From contig JACYXH010000772.1 in assembly GCA_026745465.1 (NCBI GenBank), positions 9,640,116 through 9,704,115 on the forward strand: DNA of 64,000 bases. The letters are read 5' to 3'. Shown in pieces: positions 1-13,839 of this stretch. This DNA is from Lota lota. Lineage: Eukaryota; Chordata; Actinopteri; Gadiformes; Lotidae. Below the pieces are notes generated by a model that was not told the origin of the DNA, searched no databases, and worked only from the letters and a program-made list of their open reading frames with translations. A program made the translations under genes and the position numbers. Positions within the stretch are counted from its first letter, which is position 1; every line of letters starts with the position of its first letter.

Positions 1-810
1 CCTCTGGAGACTACACAGCGGGGAAAGGGAGGAAAGAATGAGTTTGTTTCGCACACGCTGGGCTATGATAATCATGTGCGATAAGGTCAACACGTGAATG
101 TATTGTGTCGATGGCACTGCTCCCCGTCTGCCAACAACACAATTAAATGCAGCGCCCTTTGAAGCATAAATATAGATGCCAGGCTGCATCTTCCACTTCC
201 ACAGTCCTCGTTCTCCTCCGTGACTCCTTTCATCCAGAGCCTGGTTCTCAGGGAGCAGTGTGGCGCTGTGTCAGCCCATGGATAGGGCACTGCTGTCAGG
301 GTCCAGGGGGAGGAAATCTGTCCCTGTGGGCATGGCTCCACCACCACCTGGTTGGTTCTGATGGGGTGGACTGATCATGGCCTGCAGTGCTCCAATGTGG
401 TGTTGGTAAGTATAGGAGTGGTGTTGGTGGTGGTGGGGTGGGGGTGCTGTCTTTGGCAGCCTCCCAGGATGAGGGCACCTCAACCAGAAAGCTAAGGTCA
501 TTGCTGCTACCACCACCCTCACCACCGTCCACACTCCTCCGCCCCATTTACACCAGCCTGAGGCCCAGATGACTGGGTCGTTGTCCAAGCGTGGTAAACA
601 AACACAGCCTGACATGGTGCAAAGTGACCCCCAGGGTAGACACCCCCTGCCTGGATCAGACACACATCTGACACCCCTGCCTACCTCCCCTCCCCCGCTT
701 ACACGCACAAGCACTCACACATACACACATCACATATACACAGGAACACACAGATACACAGAGCGTCTTGGGGGGGATGAGTAGTTTAGCAGCTTTCCGA
801 CCCGCTCCAC

Positions 811-1545
811 CCACCCACCATGATGGTGGTTGTGGGGGGTAGTGATGGTGGTAGTGGTGGTGGTGGTGATGATGAAGACGGAGGTGGAGGTGGAGGTGGA
901 GGTGGCAATGGGGATAGTAGTGGTGGTGATGTGAGTACTGGAGGTGGTGGTGGTGGATGTGTGATGGTGTACATGGTGGTGGTGGTCATGATGGTAGTAG
1001 TAGAGGTGAGGGGGGGATTGGCTCGGCTCCTCCATCTCCTCCTCCACTCACCTCCTCCACCCCCTCCTCTCTCACTCCTCTCCTCCTCTGGCGAAGGAGT
1101 GTCCTGTCAGTAGATATTAGGAGACATGGCTAGCGTGTCTATAGGGAGGAGGTGGGGGTCTATGTTTATCTACTGGTAGTGGGGGGGATGGTGGTGGTCA
1201 TGAGGGGGGTTTGATAGTAGTGGTGGGGTGGTGGTAATGGTGGAAGTGATGGTTGTGGGGTGGTGGTGATGGAAGGGGTGGTAGTGATGGTGGCGTAATA
1301 AGGGTGGTGGAGGTGGTGTAGTGATTGTGGTGGTAGTAGGGCTGTGTAGTGATGTTGGTGGTATGGGTGGATGTGGGGGTACTGGTGGTGGTGGAGGAGG
1401 TGGTGGTAGTGGTGCTGACAATAGTATTGTTGAGGTGGTGGTGTGGGTGGTGGTGATGGTTGTGGAGGTACTTGTTGTAGTTGTGGTACTGGTGGTGGTA
1501 GTAGTGCTGGTGAGGGGGTGGTGTTGTGGGTGGTGTCCCCACCCA
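811..1545 (+). repeat. G-rich (GGT/GTG) low-complexity block
   Basis: Two blocks, about 811-1010 and 1165-1545, consist mostly of interrupted GGT/GTG/GAT triplets on the plus strand, with CT-rich sequence between them. Strand asymmetry is extreme (G on plus, C on minus). Many closely spaced GG and GGGG runs make intramolecular G-quadruplexes possible. Open frames over it translate to Gly/Val or His/Thr/Pro strings and are not genes. Confidence 0.85.
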
Positions 1546-2594
1546 CTGACTCCAGGTTGCATGTTTGGTGCAGTGCACGCTGTCAGGAGAGTGGCATGTC
1601 ACCCTATTTTTAAAATACCACGCATGTCACCACTGATCAGAGACGAAGACGCGTTGACACACACTCCCACCCACCCCACACTCTCCCACTGGGGCGATGC
1701 GTGGTGTGTTCACAACTTCAAAGATGCCAGGATTGGCTGCCAACCAACCGTTGTGTAGCCAGGGTTCACCATTTTGGACTGCCTGTCAGAGCTGCACCTG
1801 AATTAGATTTGATTTGATGAACAAGGTTCAGGATATTCTCCCTGTTCCCTGTATTTTCACTGTAGGTTAAACGTTGTGACTTTTTTTGATGACGGATTAC
1901 TTCAAGATTGATAAAAACTGAAACAACGTATAAACAACGTGTAAAGTTTGTCCTCCAGAAATTTGTGTCAAAATATTTCCTGAAAATTTGATTTTAATAA
2001 TGTTTGTCCCCCCCCCCCCCCCCCATCAAGGCTTGCGGGTTTCTCTTTTGTTTGTTAACAAACTTTTAGCGTCATGGTTTCATGAAGGGAAAGGGGCGGG
2101 GGGGGGGGGGGGTGGGGGACCATAACTAGATCCAACATTAGCATTCGCAGAGAAACCAGCCCATAAAACCAACACTATTAATCATGGTGTTTCAGCGGAA
2201 CATAGCGACATGAAGAGGAGCCTCATCCTCAGCCGTCAGCAGAGTGGCGGAGATGTTTGATGTGCTAATGAAGGAGCACAAGTCTCCAGCTACGCTTGTT
2301 GTGTTATTTAGTTTGGAAGCGATGGAAGCTCTTGGGGGGGGGGGGGGGGGGGGGGGAGTCTCGTCCCTCTGGCTGCTGGAGGGAAAGTAGAGCTAGGGTG
2401 TTGTTATTGACATAATATATCAATACCGTTTTATTTTTTACCGAGATTAGATTTTTTGTTGTCTTGTCTTGTCTTATAAAGGGTGTAACATGTGAATTAA
2501 AGTGTCTCTTCCTGCTTGGTAATAATATCAACATGAATTGACATTTTCTGTAATATTTATTTTCCATGTTTTATTTTGTATAGTGAATATGAAG

Positions 2595-2915
2595 CACTTT
2601 TTCGCTCTCTTCCTTGTGTGTGCTATGGTCTCTGTACCTATGGAGAGGTAGAATGTACCACCCTCTGACCCAAATCACACACAGTTTGATTAGGTGGTCT
2701 TGGTCTTCAGGAAGAAATGTAGCTGTTAGAATACTAATATATACACACCTATTCAATTTATACTAATTTTGATTTATAGGCCTAGTAATATCATTTTTAC
2801 ACAATCATTTTATTTGGAAAATGGAGGAACACACACACACACAGACACACACACACACACAATGCCCAATAATCAGAGTGAAGTTATGCCCTTGGTAGCT
2901 GTTCGGTTTATCGAG
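2595..2915 (+). repeat. dispersed repeat, inverted partner at 8870-9160
   Basis: The segment from the 'tgtgctatggtctctgtacc' region through 'atgcccttggtagctgtt' is matched in reverse complement at about 8870-9160. That copy shows the same order of landmarks: a CA/GT run beside 'aatgcccaata', 'aataggtgt', 'ctcagagggtgg'-type sequence and 'gtacagagaccatagcacac'. Identity is visibly high with small indels, including a longer CA tract here. The two copies flank the tenm4 terminal exon. The family is not recognised. Confidence 0.75.
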
Positions 2916-3045
2916 ATTATCAACAGCTAGCATTTTGCTAATGCTAGCTGAGTCAGTATTAGCTGAATCTGAAGCGGTACTATCTTAAGCTGTGTTTCAT
3001 GGTGCCGGTGACTAAGGGTTTTCTTGTGTTCTCTTGTGTCCCCAG

Positions 3046-3804
3046 TCCTTCCTGGGAGTGCAGTGTGAGGTCCAGAGACAGCTGAAGTCCTTTGTCAAGC
3101 TGGAGCGTTTCGGTCAGATCTACCGGGCCAAGGGCGCCGGCTGCCCACAGGCCGAGACCCGGAAGCTGTTCGCCTCCTCCGGCTCCATCTTCGGCAAGGG
3201 TGTCAAGTTCGCCATCCGAGGCGGCCGCATGAGCACCGACATCATCAGCCTGGCCAACGAGGACGGGCGGCGCATGGCGGCCATCCTCAACGACGCCGTG
3301 TACCTGGAGGACCTCCACTTCACCGTGGGCGGCATGGACACACACTACTTCGTCAAGCTGGGCTCAGTGGAGGCCGACCTGGCCCTGCTGGGCATGACGG
3401 TGGGCCGGCGCACGCTGGAGACGGGGGTGAACCTCACGGTGTCCCAGGTCAACGCGGTGGTGGGCGGGCGCACGCGCCGCATCACCGACATCCAGCTGCA
3501 GTACGGCGCGCTGAGCCTCAACACGCGCTACGGCAGCAGCGCGGACGAGGAGAAGGCGCGCGTGCTGGAGATGGCGCGGGAGCGGGCGGTGGCGCGCGCC
3601 TGGGCCCGCGAGCGCCAGAGACTGCGGGACGGCGAGGAGTGCTCGCGGAGCTGGACGGAGGGCGAGAAGCAGCAGCTGCTGGGCTCGGGCCGCGTGCTGG
3701 GCTACGACGGCTACTACGTGGTGTCGGTGGACCAGTACCCCGAGCTGGCCGACAGCGTCAACAACGTCCACTTCATGAGACAGAGCGAGGTGGGCCGCAG
3801 GTGA
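3046..3804 (+). CDS. tenm4: Teneurin-4, terminal coding exon (C-terminal 252 aa)
   Basis: This is the C-terminal end of a teneurin, a large type II transmembrane adhesion protein of neurons whose extracellular C-terminus binds latrophilins. A cccag acceptor at 3041-3045 opens the frame in phase 0 with [13 protein letters not shown], and a TGA stop lies at 3802-3804. Visible family landmarks are [71 protein letters not shown] and the ending [10 protein letters not shown]. The last ~41 residues correspond to the teneurin C-terminal associated peptide (TCAP), preceded by the Tox-GHH-like segment; the Gly-Arg-Arg end resembles an amidation signal. The exon is much more GC-rich than its surroundings. 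Sequence alone leaves tenm3 possible, but the downstream nars2-gab2 order favours tenm4. Upstream exons lie outside the window. Confidence 0.93.
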   Translation, partial: SFLGVQCEVQRQLKSFVKLERFGQIYRAKGAGCPQAETRKLFASSGSIFGKGVKFAIRGGRMSTDIISLANEDGRRMAAILNDAVYLEDLHFTVGGMDTHYFVKLGSVEADLALLGMTVGRRTLETGVNLTVSQVNAVVGGRTRRITDIQLQYGALSLNTRYGSSADEEKARVLEMARERAVARAWARERQRLRDGEECSRSWTEGEKQQLLGSGRVLGYDGYYVVSVDQYPELADSVNNVHFMRQSEVGRR

Positions 3805-3864
3805 CATGAACACAGGCCCCCGCTGGTGAGGGACTAACACACGCTCACACAACACTTACAAACA

Positions 3865-3895
<31 letters not shown>

Positions 3896-6340
3896 CAGAC
3901 TTGTTGCCAAAGACAGCTGCCTACCCCACCACCACTGGGTTTCCTTGGACGGTTGTGTCCCACTTGTGGTTTTAAAACGCTGAGCAGGGGGGTGAGGGGT
4001 GAGGAATCCTTGTTACAGCCAGAGATAAGCCCTTCCCTTCCCCCCCCTCCCCCCGGGAGATGCCCCAGCGGCCCTGGGCCTCTGGGCAAGAGGAGGAACC
4101 CAGTGTTCGTTTTGTGGCTTAATTTCCTGACTTTACTGCAGCGTCTCTTAAACTATGGGTCGGGACCTAAAACGGGTCGCGATCCACTTGGAGGTGTGGC
4201 ACGGCCTGACAATATACAGAACCCCCTGTTCCGAAAGGATCACCAATTCCAAGTGTACTCAAGAGTTTTCTGAGTATGTGGTTGGGTCCCAACGGACACA
4301 CTGAAATTGTCTTTTGGGTCCTGAGGTGAAAAGGTTGAAGTACCCCATGTCCGCTCCATCAAGCCCGCCGGTGGTTCGGTGTGGGAACCCCCAGGTGGAT
4401 TGTGGGTAATACATCATGTTGTGTGATTCTGGCTCCATCCGGCACCAGAGTAGCAGATTTCCCCCCCCCCCCCCCCCCCCCAGCTTGCTCTGTTCTGCCT
4501 TCTCAACCACGCCAAGGAGATCCCCTCCCGCTTTCTCTGTTTTATACTTGAAAACCTGGTAGCCCCGGTTGCGCAAACGCAGTGGAAGAAACGTGTGTAT
4601 GTGTCGGCATCATCGCCGGTGAGCCCTTGATTAAAAAAAAAATGAAAAACCCCTGGCAAATGTTTCAAAGCACCTTCATTTGCGTGATGTCTTGTAGTTT
4701 GTTTCATTGAATTTTGTTTTATTTTGTACTTTATGTTTCTTATTAGGAAAGGCTTTGCTACTTACCCGAGCCTTGAAGGCCCGTCGTGCACACTGTGCAT
4801 GTGAAAGCCTTTTTTTTTTTTACTGGAAAATGTCTCAAAAGGCTTTATGAAGCTGGCATTGTGCACCGAGGCCAACAAAGGAATAGATCATGTTTTTCTG
4901 TTCAGGCTTTTAGTTATTTTGGAATTTGCTTCAGAGAAGAAGAAAAAAATAATGTTTTCTTTGTTGATCCTTGTTTGACAGCGGTCCAAAAAACTCGACA
5001 CTAAGCGTAGTTCAGAGCCAGCACTGTCAAAACTGTGGAATCAATGTCCGTATTAAACAAGCGAAATTTTACGGGAATGGTTTTGAATTACTTTGAATTG
5101 TGTTTCATAAAATGACTGTATGAAATAACACTATAAACAAATGTGAATTTAAAAAAAAAAGTGAACTGTCGTCCCATTTATTGTTGAATGTTGTATTCGA
5201 GGGTGATTCCATATACGGAATAAATAATACCAGATGGTTTTAAGTTTGGTCCGATTATTCCTCAGCCACTGATTCCACCCAACAGCGGATCTCCATGACA
5301 TCTACAGTTGCGGTGTTTTCTTCTGTTTTTGCGATGTACTTTTTCTCAGTATTCCTCAGTAATATCTCAAACCTTATAAAGCCTGTAATTGAAGAGTTTG
5401 TGAATGTCGGCTTACAAAAAAAAAAAGACGAAGAGGAAGAAGATGCTGCTCCGACGCTGCGCTCCCGATAGGTCGGTTTCAAAGCGAGGGAAATGCGTTT
5501 TGGCCTTTTTTGGGGGGGGGGGGGGCTACATCCGCAGGTTAGCACACCCTACACGCCTCCGGCCTCCGGGCTCCAGCGCATTTAAACCTGCAGGTGAGGC
5601 GCAGGGAAAAGGTCAGCGATGCGCGCCGCAGCGGCGATGTAATCCGCCAGGACGTAATTACCGCTGGCCCGCGTTCCCCTGCTCTCCTGCTCTCCCATAT
5701 GTCCTCACCCCCCGGGGGAGGGGAGGGGGGGGGGGGTTGACTCGTCATGGCGGTGAAAATGTCACTCACCTGAAGGATATGAAACCCCTCGATGACGAGA
5801 CCCAGCTGGTCATTATTATTTTTTTTTAAAGACCTTGCGTTGCTTTCTGGTGTGGAGGATGTGAATGTGTTAGGGGGAGGGGAGAGGGGGACGAGAGGGC
5901 TGGGGTGGGGGGGTCAGTGAGAGTCTAGCTGTACAAACGTTAAGCTGTTTTCTTATTTCTGCTGTTGGATCATTGCGGTAACATGGGGGTTTTTTTTACT
6001 TAAAAAATAAATAAACAAAATGTATATGTATGTTCAACACACTCTGAATGAAGGATATTTGCATTGTGGACTGTTGCACTGAGAAATGTTGCGTCATAAA
6101 GACTGTTCTTTTTCTTTTTCTTTTTCTTTTTCTTTTCTAAGTCCCTTGACTGCCCCGAGGTTTGGGATTGTTCTCAACACTGTGTTTCCAACGCTTCTCT
6201 GTAAACTTGTATATAGGAAGATGTGGAGCTGTAACATACTGCAGATGTAGAGGCCTCTTTAGTACTACATCAGTGATTCTGTGTAGTCTTTAGGTAGGGA
6301 AAAAAATAAATAAAGGAAATATTTTGTGTTTACATTTCAT
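3805..6340 (+). other. tenm4: tenm4 3' UTR (inferred)
   Basis: About 2.5 kb after the stop contains no other gene signal. It carries a CA repeat (3862-3896), a 21-base C run at 4461-4481, A and T runs, and AATAAA hexamers at 5219, about 6005 and 6305. The last of these is followed by GT/T-rich sequence, as in a real cleavage site. A TGTATATA Pumilio-type site sits near 6208. The exact end is inferred; the hexamer at 5219 could define a shorter form. Confidence 0.55.
6305..6314 (+). terminator. tenm4: Polyadenylation signal, likely distal tenm4
   Basis: Overlapping AATAAATAAA at 6305-6314 is followed within 15-45 bases by GT- and T-rich sequence (TTTTGTGTTT, then TGTGTTTTTTG), the usual vertebrate poly(A) layout. 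It is assigned to tenm4 because no other plus-strand gene ends nearby. Confidence 0.55.
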
Positions 6341-8869
6341 GTGTTTTTTGTCGAACGTCGAATGCACTTCTGCCTCCACAACACTCACAACCAACATGTT
6401 ACTAGTTTCCTTCAAACGAAAAACATTGAAGCCTAATCTATTCACAACAAGTACATATGTTCAGACAATATGTTCCATCACCGAGGTGTGTGTCACCTAG
6501 ACAAAACCTTAATTTTCACCCTGCAATACATTCCCGGTGACAGATACTAGGGTAATCGGAGATGAAATATGTCCATGTAATAACCTAGCAGGGGGGCTGT
6601 TATTTAATTTTCAGTTGCGTTACCACATGTCTCATTCGCCCACCTGTCCTCAAACTTACCGTCGTCGTCCCATATCGGCCAGTCGTCTGCCGCGTACACT
6701 ACGCTACAGTTTAATCCAACAATAAATATGTTGAACTGTCAGGAATACTAACAGGCCTCCAGTCTGCGATGCTGGGCCGGAAACCGCTAATGGAACTGTC
6801 AAAGGTGCGAGGATCGTACTGGGCTGCGAGGAGGTGTTTCCTAAAACGGATAACTTTGTTATGCGAGCGCCGCTGGGGCTAAAAGCGCGTCAGGGGAGCC
6901 GGGCAACAGGGAGGTTGGCGGTTGGGGGTGGGTGGGTAAAGACGGGACATTTACACTCTCCGCAGGCGTAGTGGTGCACGTCACCTGGGAGGAGCACGCA
7001 CGCACGCACGCACGGCACCCAGGAGCACGCATGACACCCTGTTTAACCTCGGCAGACGGCGCAGCGCTGTGTGTTTTTCCACACTGCATTAATTTGTACC
7101 GGAGGAAATAAACCTTCCCTTTATTCATTCCCTCTCTGTTCGACGTCGGTGCAATTTGAATCGCTGTCACGACCCACTACAGCTTTAGGTAATGTTAGAC
7201 TACGTTTTATTTCTTTCGCTACATTAAACTGCTGGATTAGAAATCGTGTGGTGGCTGTCTTCCAGCGGTTTCAAAACTGATCGTTCAATTCTCAAAACGT
7301 TCTGTTCTTCCTGAATTATGTTAGAGGATTCAAGACAGTTGAGCTGCAATAGGCTACTAGAATTATAAAAGCTGGTGTCTTAATAAGTCTCTAAATATAT
7401 TTTGTATCCCTTTGTATAGAGAATAGAGTAATATAGAGAACATAGTGATCTACTGACTTTTACTAACGAAGGCCCAGCTCCGTCCACACTGGGGCAGCAC
7501 ATTATTTCAAACAAATTGAAGGATTTAGGAGTCAAATACTTTGCAAATGATCACAAATCTCATCACAATAGTCCCAAATCACACAGTTATGTGTGTTTGG
7601 CAGGAGAGCACATCTAAGCGAGATGGTTCCCAGAGATGGATCAGGATTACTTGCCGTCCGTCAGATATGCCTCCTCTTTAAGGCTCCTCCCTCTTCTCAA
7701 CACTAGGGTTGCGTCTTCTGTAAGTTTGTAGTTGTCCATATGGTTACAGTACCGTAGTGGGTTTGGATCATGGGTCGGGATTTTCTTCTCAGGTTGTCAC
7801 TTGTTAAAATCCCTTCTTTTGATTTTTAACACACCTGGGTTTGTTCTCAAGTAAAACATGGTCCCAAACGGTACATAAGGATGGGAGGGCGGGGGGTGCT
7901 TTCCAAAATCAAAAAGAAAATCAGGCGGGATTCCGGGCAAGGCCATCAGACCATGAAATGTTATTGTGTTCGCGGACCACATTACTGATGCACGCAGTCC
8001 CAAAATAACCACGAGAAACATCAAAAACATCGCCTAACAACACACGCTACCTGTCAATCACTCTGCATCAGCTGCTGTCACAGGAACCGTTAGGGAACGT
8101 CAAGTACAATCATCTCTGTGGATGTCATGGAGGACGACACCAGGAGAAAGAATAAAGCCTGTCTTGTTTCCTCTCACTCTGCTATCCCAGGAGTCTCTCA
8201 GACCATGTCCACACCATGCCTGCTAAATGTTGAAATGCTGTCTTCGTGGCAAAAAGTTTGTGGTCCAGACTTGCTCAGTCTCATTCACAAGGTAAGTCCG
8301 GACCACTTTAGCCAGGCACAGATGCCGGGATCACGTCACAATCATCACACATCAGCGTTTTCAAAAGCCTCCGTTTTCATACGCTTTCTCTAGCGCTGCT
8401 ACAACAGACCATTTTCTAATCCAGCCACTTGGGAGAGTGTCTTTGAAAATTACGTATTGGCAGGACTTTGAACGTCTTGTACGTTTTTGGGGAACAAAAC
8501 CACAGTTTTAGTTTGGACAGAAGGCCAAAATAGGGAAAACATGTTGTGTATCCACATTAGTGTGGTCATGGCCTAAACGGGGCCATTATGGTGTCAGATC
8601 TCCCAGTAGGGGATACAATTGTGTGTTACTTTGGGGGTTTCCATTAGTCCCAGAGCTAGCAAACGTGCAGGCTAGCAAATTAGCTAACTAGCTCCACAGG
8701 GCAGGCTAAATGAAGAGCTTGGTCTGTGTGTGGAACCATTTGCGTGCCCTGTCCCCTGTCTACCAGTTATGCTAATGACATATAAGGCATAAAAGCTAAT
8801 GGGGCAAGGGTCTAGCAAGCCAACCAGCCAGAGAGAGAGAGGGGGAGAAGGACAATTCCTTCAGGTGTG

Positions 8870-9160
8870 TCTCTTAGTCTATAAACCAAACAGCAACCAA
8901 GGGCATGACTTCCCTCTGAATATTGGGCATTGTGTGTGTGTGTTCCTCCATTTTCATTTTTTTTATTCTTTAAAAATGAAATTACTAGTCCTATAAATCA
9001 AATTAGTATAAATTGAATAGGTGTTTATATATTAGTATTCTACCAGCTACATTTCTTCCTGCAGACCAAGGCGGGTGTGTGATTTGGGTCAGAGGGTGGT
9101 ACGTTCTACCTCGCCATAGGTACAGAGACCATAGCACACACAAGGAGGAGAGCGAAGACT
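8870..9160 (-). repeat. Inverted copy of the 2595-2915 repeat
   Basis: Reverse complement of the repeat at 2595-2915. Shared landmarks in reversed order include 'aaccaagggcatgac', 'tattgggcattgtgtgtg', 'ttcctccattttc', 'aattgaataggtgt', 'gatttgggtcagagggtgg' and 'ggtacagagaccatagcaca'. Confidence 0.75.
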
Positions 9161-9301
9161 GCGTAACCTACTAAAGGTTAGTGTGACCTTTACATAAAGG
9201 TTGTAGCAAAAACCTCACTTTTCATGACATGTGTGCGTGTGTATGTCAGAGAGAATGTGTGTGTATGTGTGTGAGAGAGAAAGAGTGTATGTGTGTTTGT
9301 C

Positions 9302-9655
<354 letters not shown>

Positions 9656-10750
9656 GCATGCAATCATTTTTGTTTATGTATATTAATTAATAATAGTATG
9701 CATGATTAATTGACCTTCCGTGTGGTTATTATACTAGAGTAATTTAGACTTCAATAATGTTAATTATATAAATACGTATAAATGCTTTGTGTTATTCGTT
9801 TTTCATTCTGTACATATTGTTACAAGGTATGAGCTTATACAACAACATCTTCCTACTGTTCAATGTCTTTTTACTGGTGTCTTAAGCACTGGGGAAAGCA
9901 CAGGTATGTTGTGTATGACGCTAATTTACGGCGGCGCTGGGATTGGCTGATCAGCCCCACATGGGACTGATCCGCTGTGATTTAACTCACCTGTGGGAAC
10001 ATGACGCGGAAAAAAAGAACTTATAGACACCGAGAGAAGAAGTATTGTTGGATCGATATGGTAACGAACCTTTTTGGGATTAAATCGTCGTCGATCGATG
10101 TAGGAACGCTGCAATCAGCGTTTGTGTGTTAGCGATCCGCGGTTGTACGGGACGATTGTATGTAACAAGACAGGACTCAATAGCGTGCCACAAAACGTAA
10201 TTAACTTCCCTGATTTGTCGGACACTGTACACATATATATGATATGGGGTGATTATCACGGCACATGGAGCACAGCACAGCACTGACTGAACGGAGAAGA
10301 ACCGCACGCGCTGGCCCATGCCCGCTTGAGCCAGCTGTTAGGAGAGCTGGTCCCCGCGAGACCTGGTGGTGAGTTGCGCATGCGCATCTCCAGCGCTCTT
10401 TATTTTATGTCAAACAGTACTGGTATACGGTTGCGACTATTGCCCTATGGTCGTAACAGTATTCCAAGACCGTGAAGAGTATAGTATATGCAATGTCATA
10501 ATTTGGAATGGGATATAGTTGTATTTCTCTATGGGAATTGACAGCGTGTTTGTCTGTATAATGGTAGCAACACAGAGTAGAGATTATCATTCAAGAAATT
10601 GAAAGTTCAAGAAAGTTGTTTTACTGGTTTGTTTCTTATGTTATTTTCAGCGATGGTTCTGATTAGTTTGACAGGGGAGATGACCGGGGGGGGGGGGGGG
10701 GGGGGGGGGGTTCAACATCATGTAAAATGGACTGAATATAGAGGCTCACT

Positions 10751-10861
10751 AAAAAGGTGCTGCCAATAGCAGTGTATATATGAACACTGGCCTCCACATC
10801 ATGAGGAGACCAGACCTGCGTCATCATAAACAAACACCCCTGGCTCCAGTATCACATGAAT
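10751..10861 (+). repeat. Dispersed repeat, inverted partner near 40636-40755
   Basis: The sequence 'aaaaaggtgctgcc...agcagtgtatatatgaac' through 'cctggctccagtatcacat' is matched in reverse complement at 40636-40755 (there 'atgtgatactggagccagg' to 'ggggctgcacctttt'). Identity is high with small indels. The family is unknown. Confidence 0.7.
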
Positions 10862-11699
10862 TTTCAGCATTGGGGAAATGACTATGACTATGGAATGACT
10901 ATGATTGGAAAAAAACTAGCCTGACAAACATACAATTCAGCTTTTGAGACGTATCCACGCAGACACAACTGTTTTTTAAGTTAAACATTTTATGGAAACG
11001 ATCCAAATTTTGTCTCCGATAGCCCCCTCCTCCCCAGACTCGAAACGAACGCGGGTTGCCAGGATAAGGACAGTGAACGAACACGGTCGCAAAACGAGCC
11101 GAGCGCAACATACTATTTTGAGACGAGCGCAATTATTATATTTTGACAATGTAAGTTGAACAGCAAATGTATACATTTGTATGTATTAACGAATTATAAA
11201 CAGCTCATGTGGCATACATCTTGAAATCCTTCTGGGCTCTGAGCTGTCTAAATCTTTCAAATGCACCCCCAAGATCACCCGTGTTTTAACCCGGCTCTGT
11301 TCGTGAAGCTTTTTTGTAGGACAACGATGCTATATAGGTCTGGTAGAATCCTGTGTAATCTCAGTTGATCCAGTTCCTTTGCTTACTTAAAAGGCTGCAG
11401 CACGTTGTGTTTCTGTGCCAATTTGTTTCATAGCTGGCAACTCGGTTTACTCAGAACAGTGAATCATGGCACACAGTCCAAAACAATTACAAAAGTTCTG
11501 ACCTGGAAAGGTAATTTCAAAGGAGAACATACTGGCTGTAGCATTTTTATCAGAGAAGCCAGTATTTCCACTTAGCATGTTCACTTAATCTATGATGACG
11601 TATCATCGTTTTATGATTAGTACATTTGTTACATATAGCTAAGGATGACTATTGGTTTATGAGGACAACTGTTGGCTGTACTTCACACAGCCCCACCCA

Positions 11700-12305
<606 letters not shown>

Positions 12306-12640
12306 CTTGCTCCACACGCTGAAGAGGTGAATGGAGACTCCACTGTTGTATGTGTTGTGACGGGGTGGAAGAAATGTCTCCAGAGGGCTGAGCTCATGGT
12401 TACCCAAGCCACTGGTGAGTTGAGGAAGAGCCTTTGGGGGCAGGACACCTGAGATCTGCTGGGTTCCAAGAGGCTGGAAAGACATTCCAGGTGTGCAGCT
12501 AGGATAACCAACCGAGCACTGTGTTCTGGAAAAACATCTGCTAAGCTTGGAGGCTTTCAACTGAAAAAATGGGAAGAATCATCGGCTGAACACACGACAA
12601 CATCCAGTTAGATCCACTGAGTTGTTCATTACCATTATGC

Positions 12641-12646
12641 TTTATT
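12641..12646 (-). terminator. Candidate poly(A) signal of the NLR gene
   Basis: TTTATT on the plus strand reads AATAAA on the minus strand, at the start of the 12.64-13.11 kb block that is duplicated downstream of the second B30.2 copy (36.26-36.63 kb). Conservation of the block in both copies makes a shared 3' UTR end plausible. Confidence 0.4.
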
Positions 12647-13110
12647 AAAAAACACAACAGATTAAATTGCCCCTTAAATGTACACAATAAACAGAAGGAC
12701 TAAAATAAGAAAAGTACAATAAATTGTAAATCATAAACAGGTGTGCACATATCTTTAATAACTGAACATGTCCTGCTGCTGTGTTGTTCCAAACAAAACA
12801 CAAGGAATCAATATTCTGTTTGAAGTCATTCTCAAATGAACATCAGCTGTTCCCATCGATCACTTCTATTAATTAATACAATATTCAATCTCTTTTAAAT
12901 CAGGTTCCATGTAAGGCTTTTCAAATCAAAACTCAAATCAAAAGCCCTTTAGTATATCTAACATTTACACTCTCCAAGTTGACTCATTAAGAGCATAAAT
13001 AGCTGCTATTAACAACGCAATGCACATGTAGATCCAGGGGTCAAGATACATATATTCCAAATGTACATACAGATAACTGGTCATCCCAACAACAAACGTT
13101 GCATCAGGAT
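12647..13110 (-). other. NLR 3' UTR block, paralogous to 36260-36630
   Basis: This non-coding stretch aligns almost base for base with 36260-36630: 'aaattgcccctta', 'gtacacaataaacagaagg', 'aatcataaac', 'cacaaggaatcaatatt', 'caacaaacgttgcatc'. In both places it lies 3' of a B30.2 exon on the minus strand, so it is taken as duplicated 3' UTR or 3' flank. Confidence 0.65.
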
Positions 13111-13839
13111 TGTGAAAACACCCCAAGACTCAACCGGTGGGTCCCCTCTAATCTAACGGTGCCGCTAAATAACGCAGTCCAGAGTACAGAGATGGCTTAG
13201 CAATGAACAACCAAGAGATACAAATATTACCTGCTGCAATATTTCCTGCATATGAACCTTGGTGTGTGTGTCTGTGCATGAGGGCGTGCATGCATGTGTT
13301 TTTATACATGCTTGTATATGTCTATTTCTATATGCATGTATTTGTGTGTGTTCCTACAACCGACATAGGGGCAGATTCACAAAAGTATCTCAAGAACAAA
13401 ATTCTTGGACTTAAAGTTAAGAAAAACTGCTATTCACCAGGAGATATCTTAAGAATATTCATATCTTTCTTCTTTGATAACTTCTTATGAAAAAACATAA
13501 TTTTATATGGGATTTATGAAAATTAAGATCTCAAAGTGCCTTTCTGAGGCACTTTGACGTCATGAAAAGAATGCAACTTGAGTTCTGAACCGAGTACAAC
13601 AAACTGGTTGGCAGGAAAAGCTAACTACTTAAACAGCAATTTAACCCAAATACATTATTTTTTTAACCTGGTATGTCTTAATACCCTAATGTCTTATATG
13701 ATCGTCAACATAGTAATCTATGCCATTTTATCACTGTTACTGAAATAAGACCCTCATTTAGAGAAACGGGTAAAATCCTATGTTTTTGGCAGTCTCCCCA
13801 AAACACTATGTAAACATTTGCACCGACGTCACAACCAAG

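Larger units (their letters stand above)
1..3045 (+). other. tenm4: tenm4 last intron (3' part), repeat-rich
   Basis: No coding exon is supportable here. The stretch ends in a pyrimidine-rich acceptor (cccag at 3041-3045) joined to the teneurin terminal exon, so it is read as the final intron of that gene. It holds two G-rich (GGT/GTG)n blocks, CT-rich segments around 1030-1085, C or G homopolymers at 2008-2024, 2098-2112 and 2334-2356, and a dispersed repeat at about 2595-2915 that recurs inverted at 8870-9160. The long open frames in the GGT blocks are products of low complexity. Confidence 0.6.

Noticed and set aside
730-1758. Gly/Val-rich and His/Thr/Pro-rich open frames up to 145 aa
   Set aside because: Pure GGT/ACC low complexity read in several frames at once.
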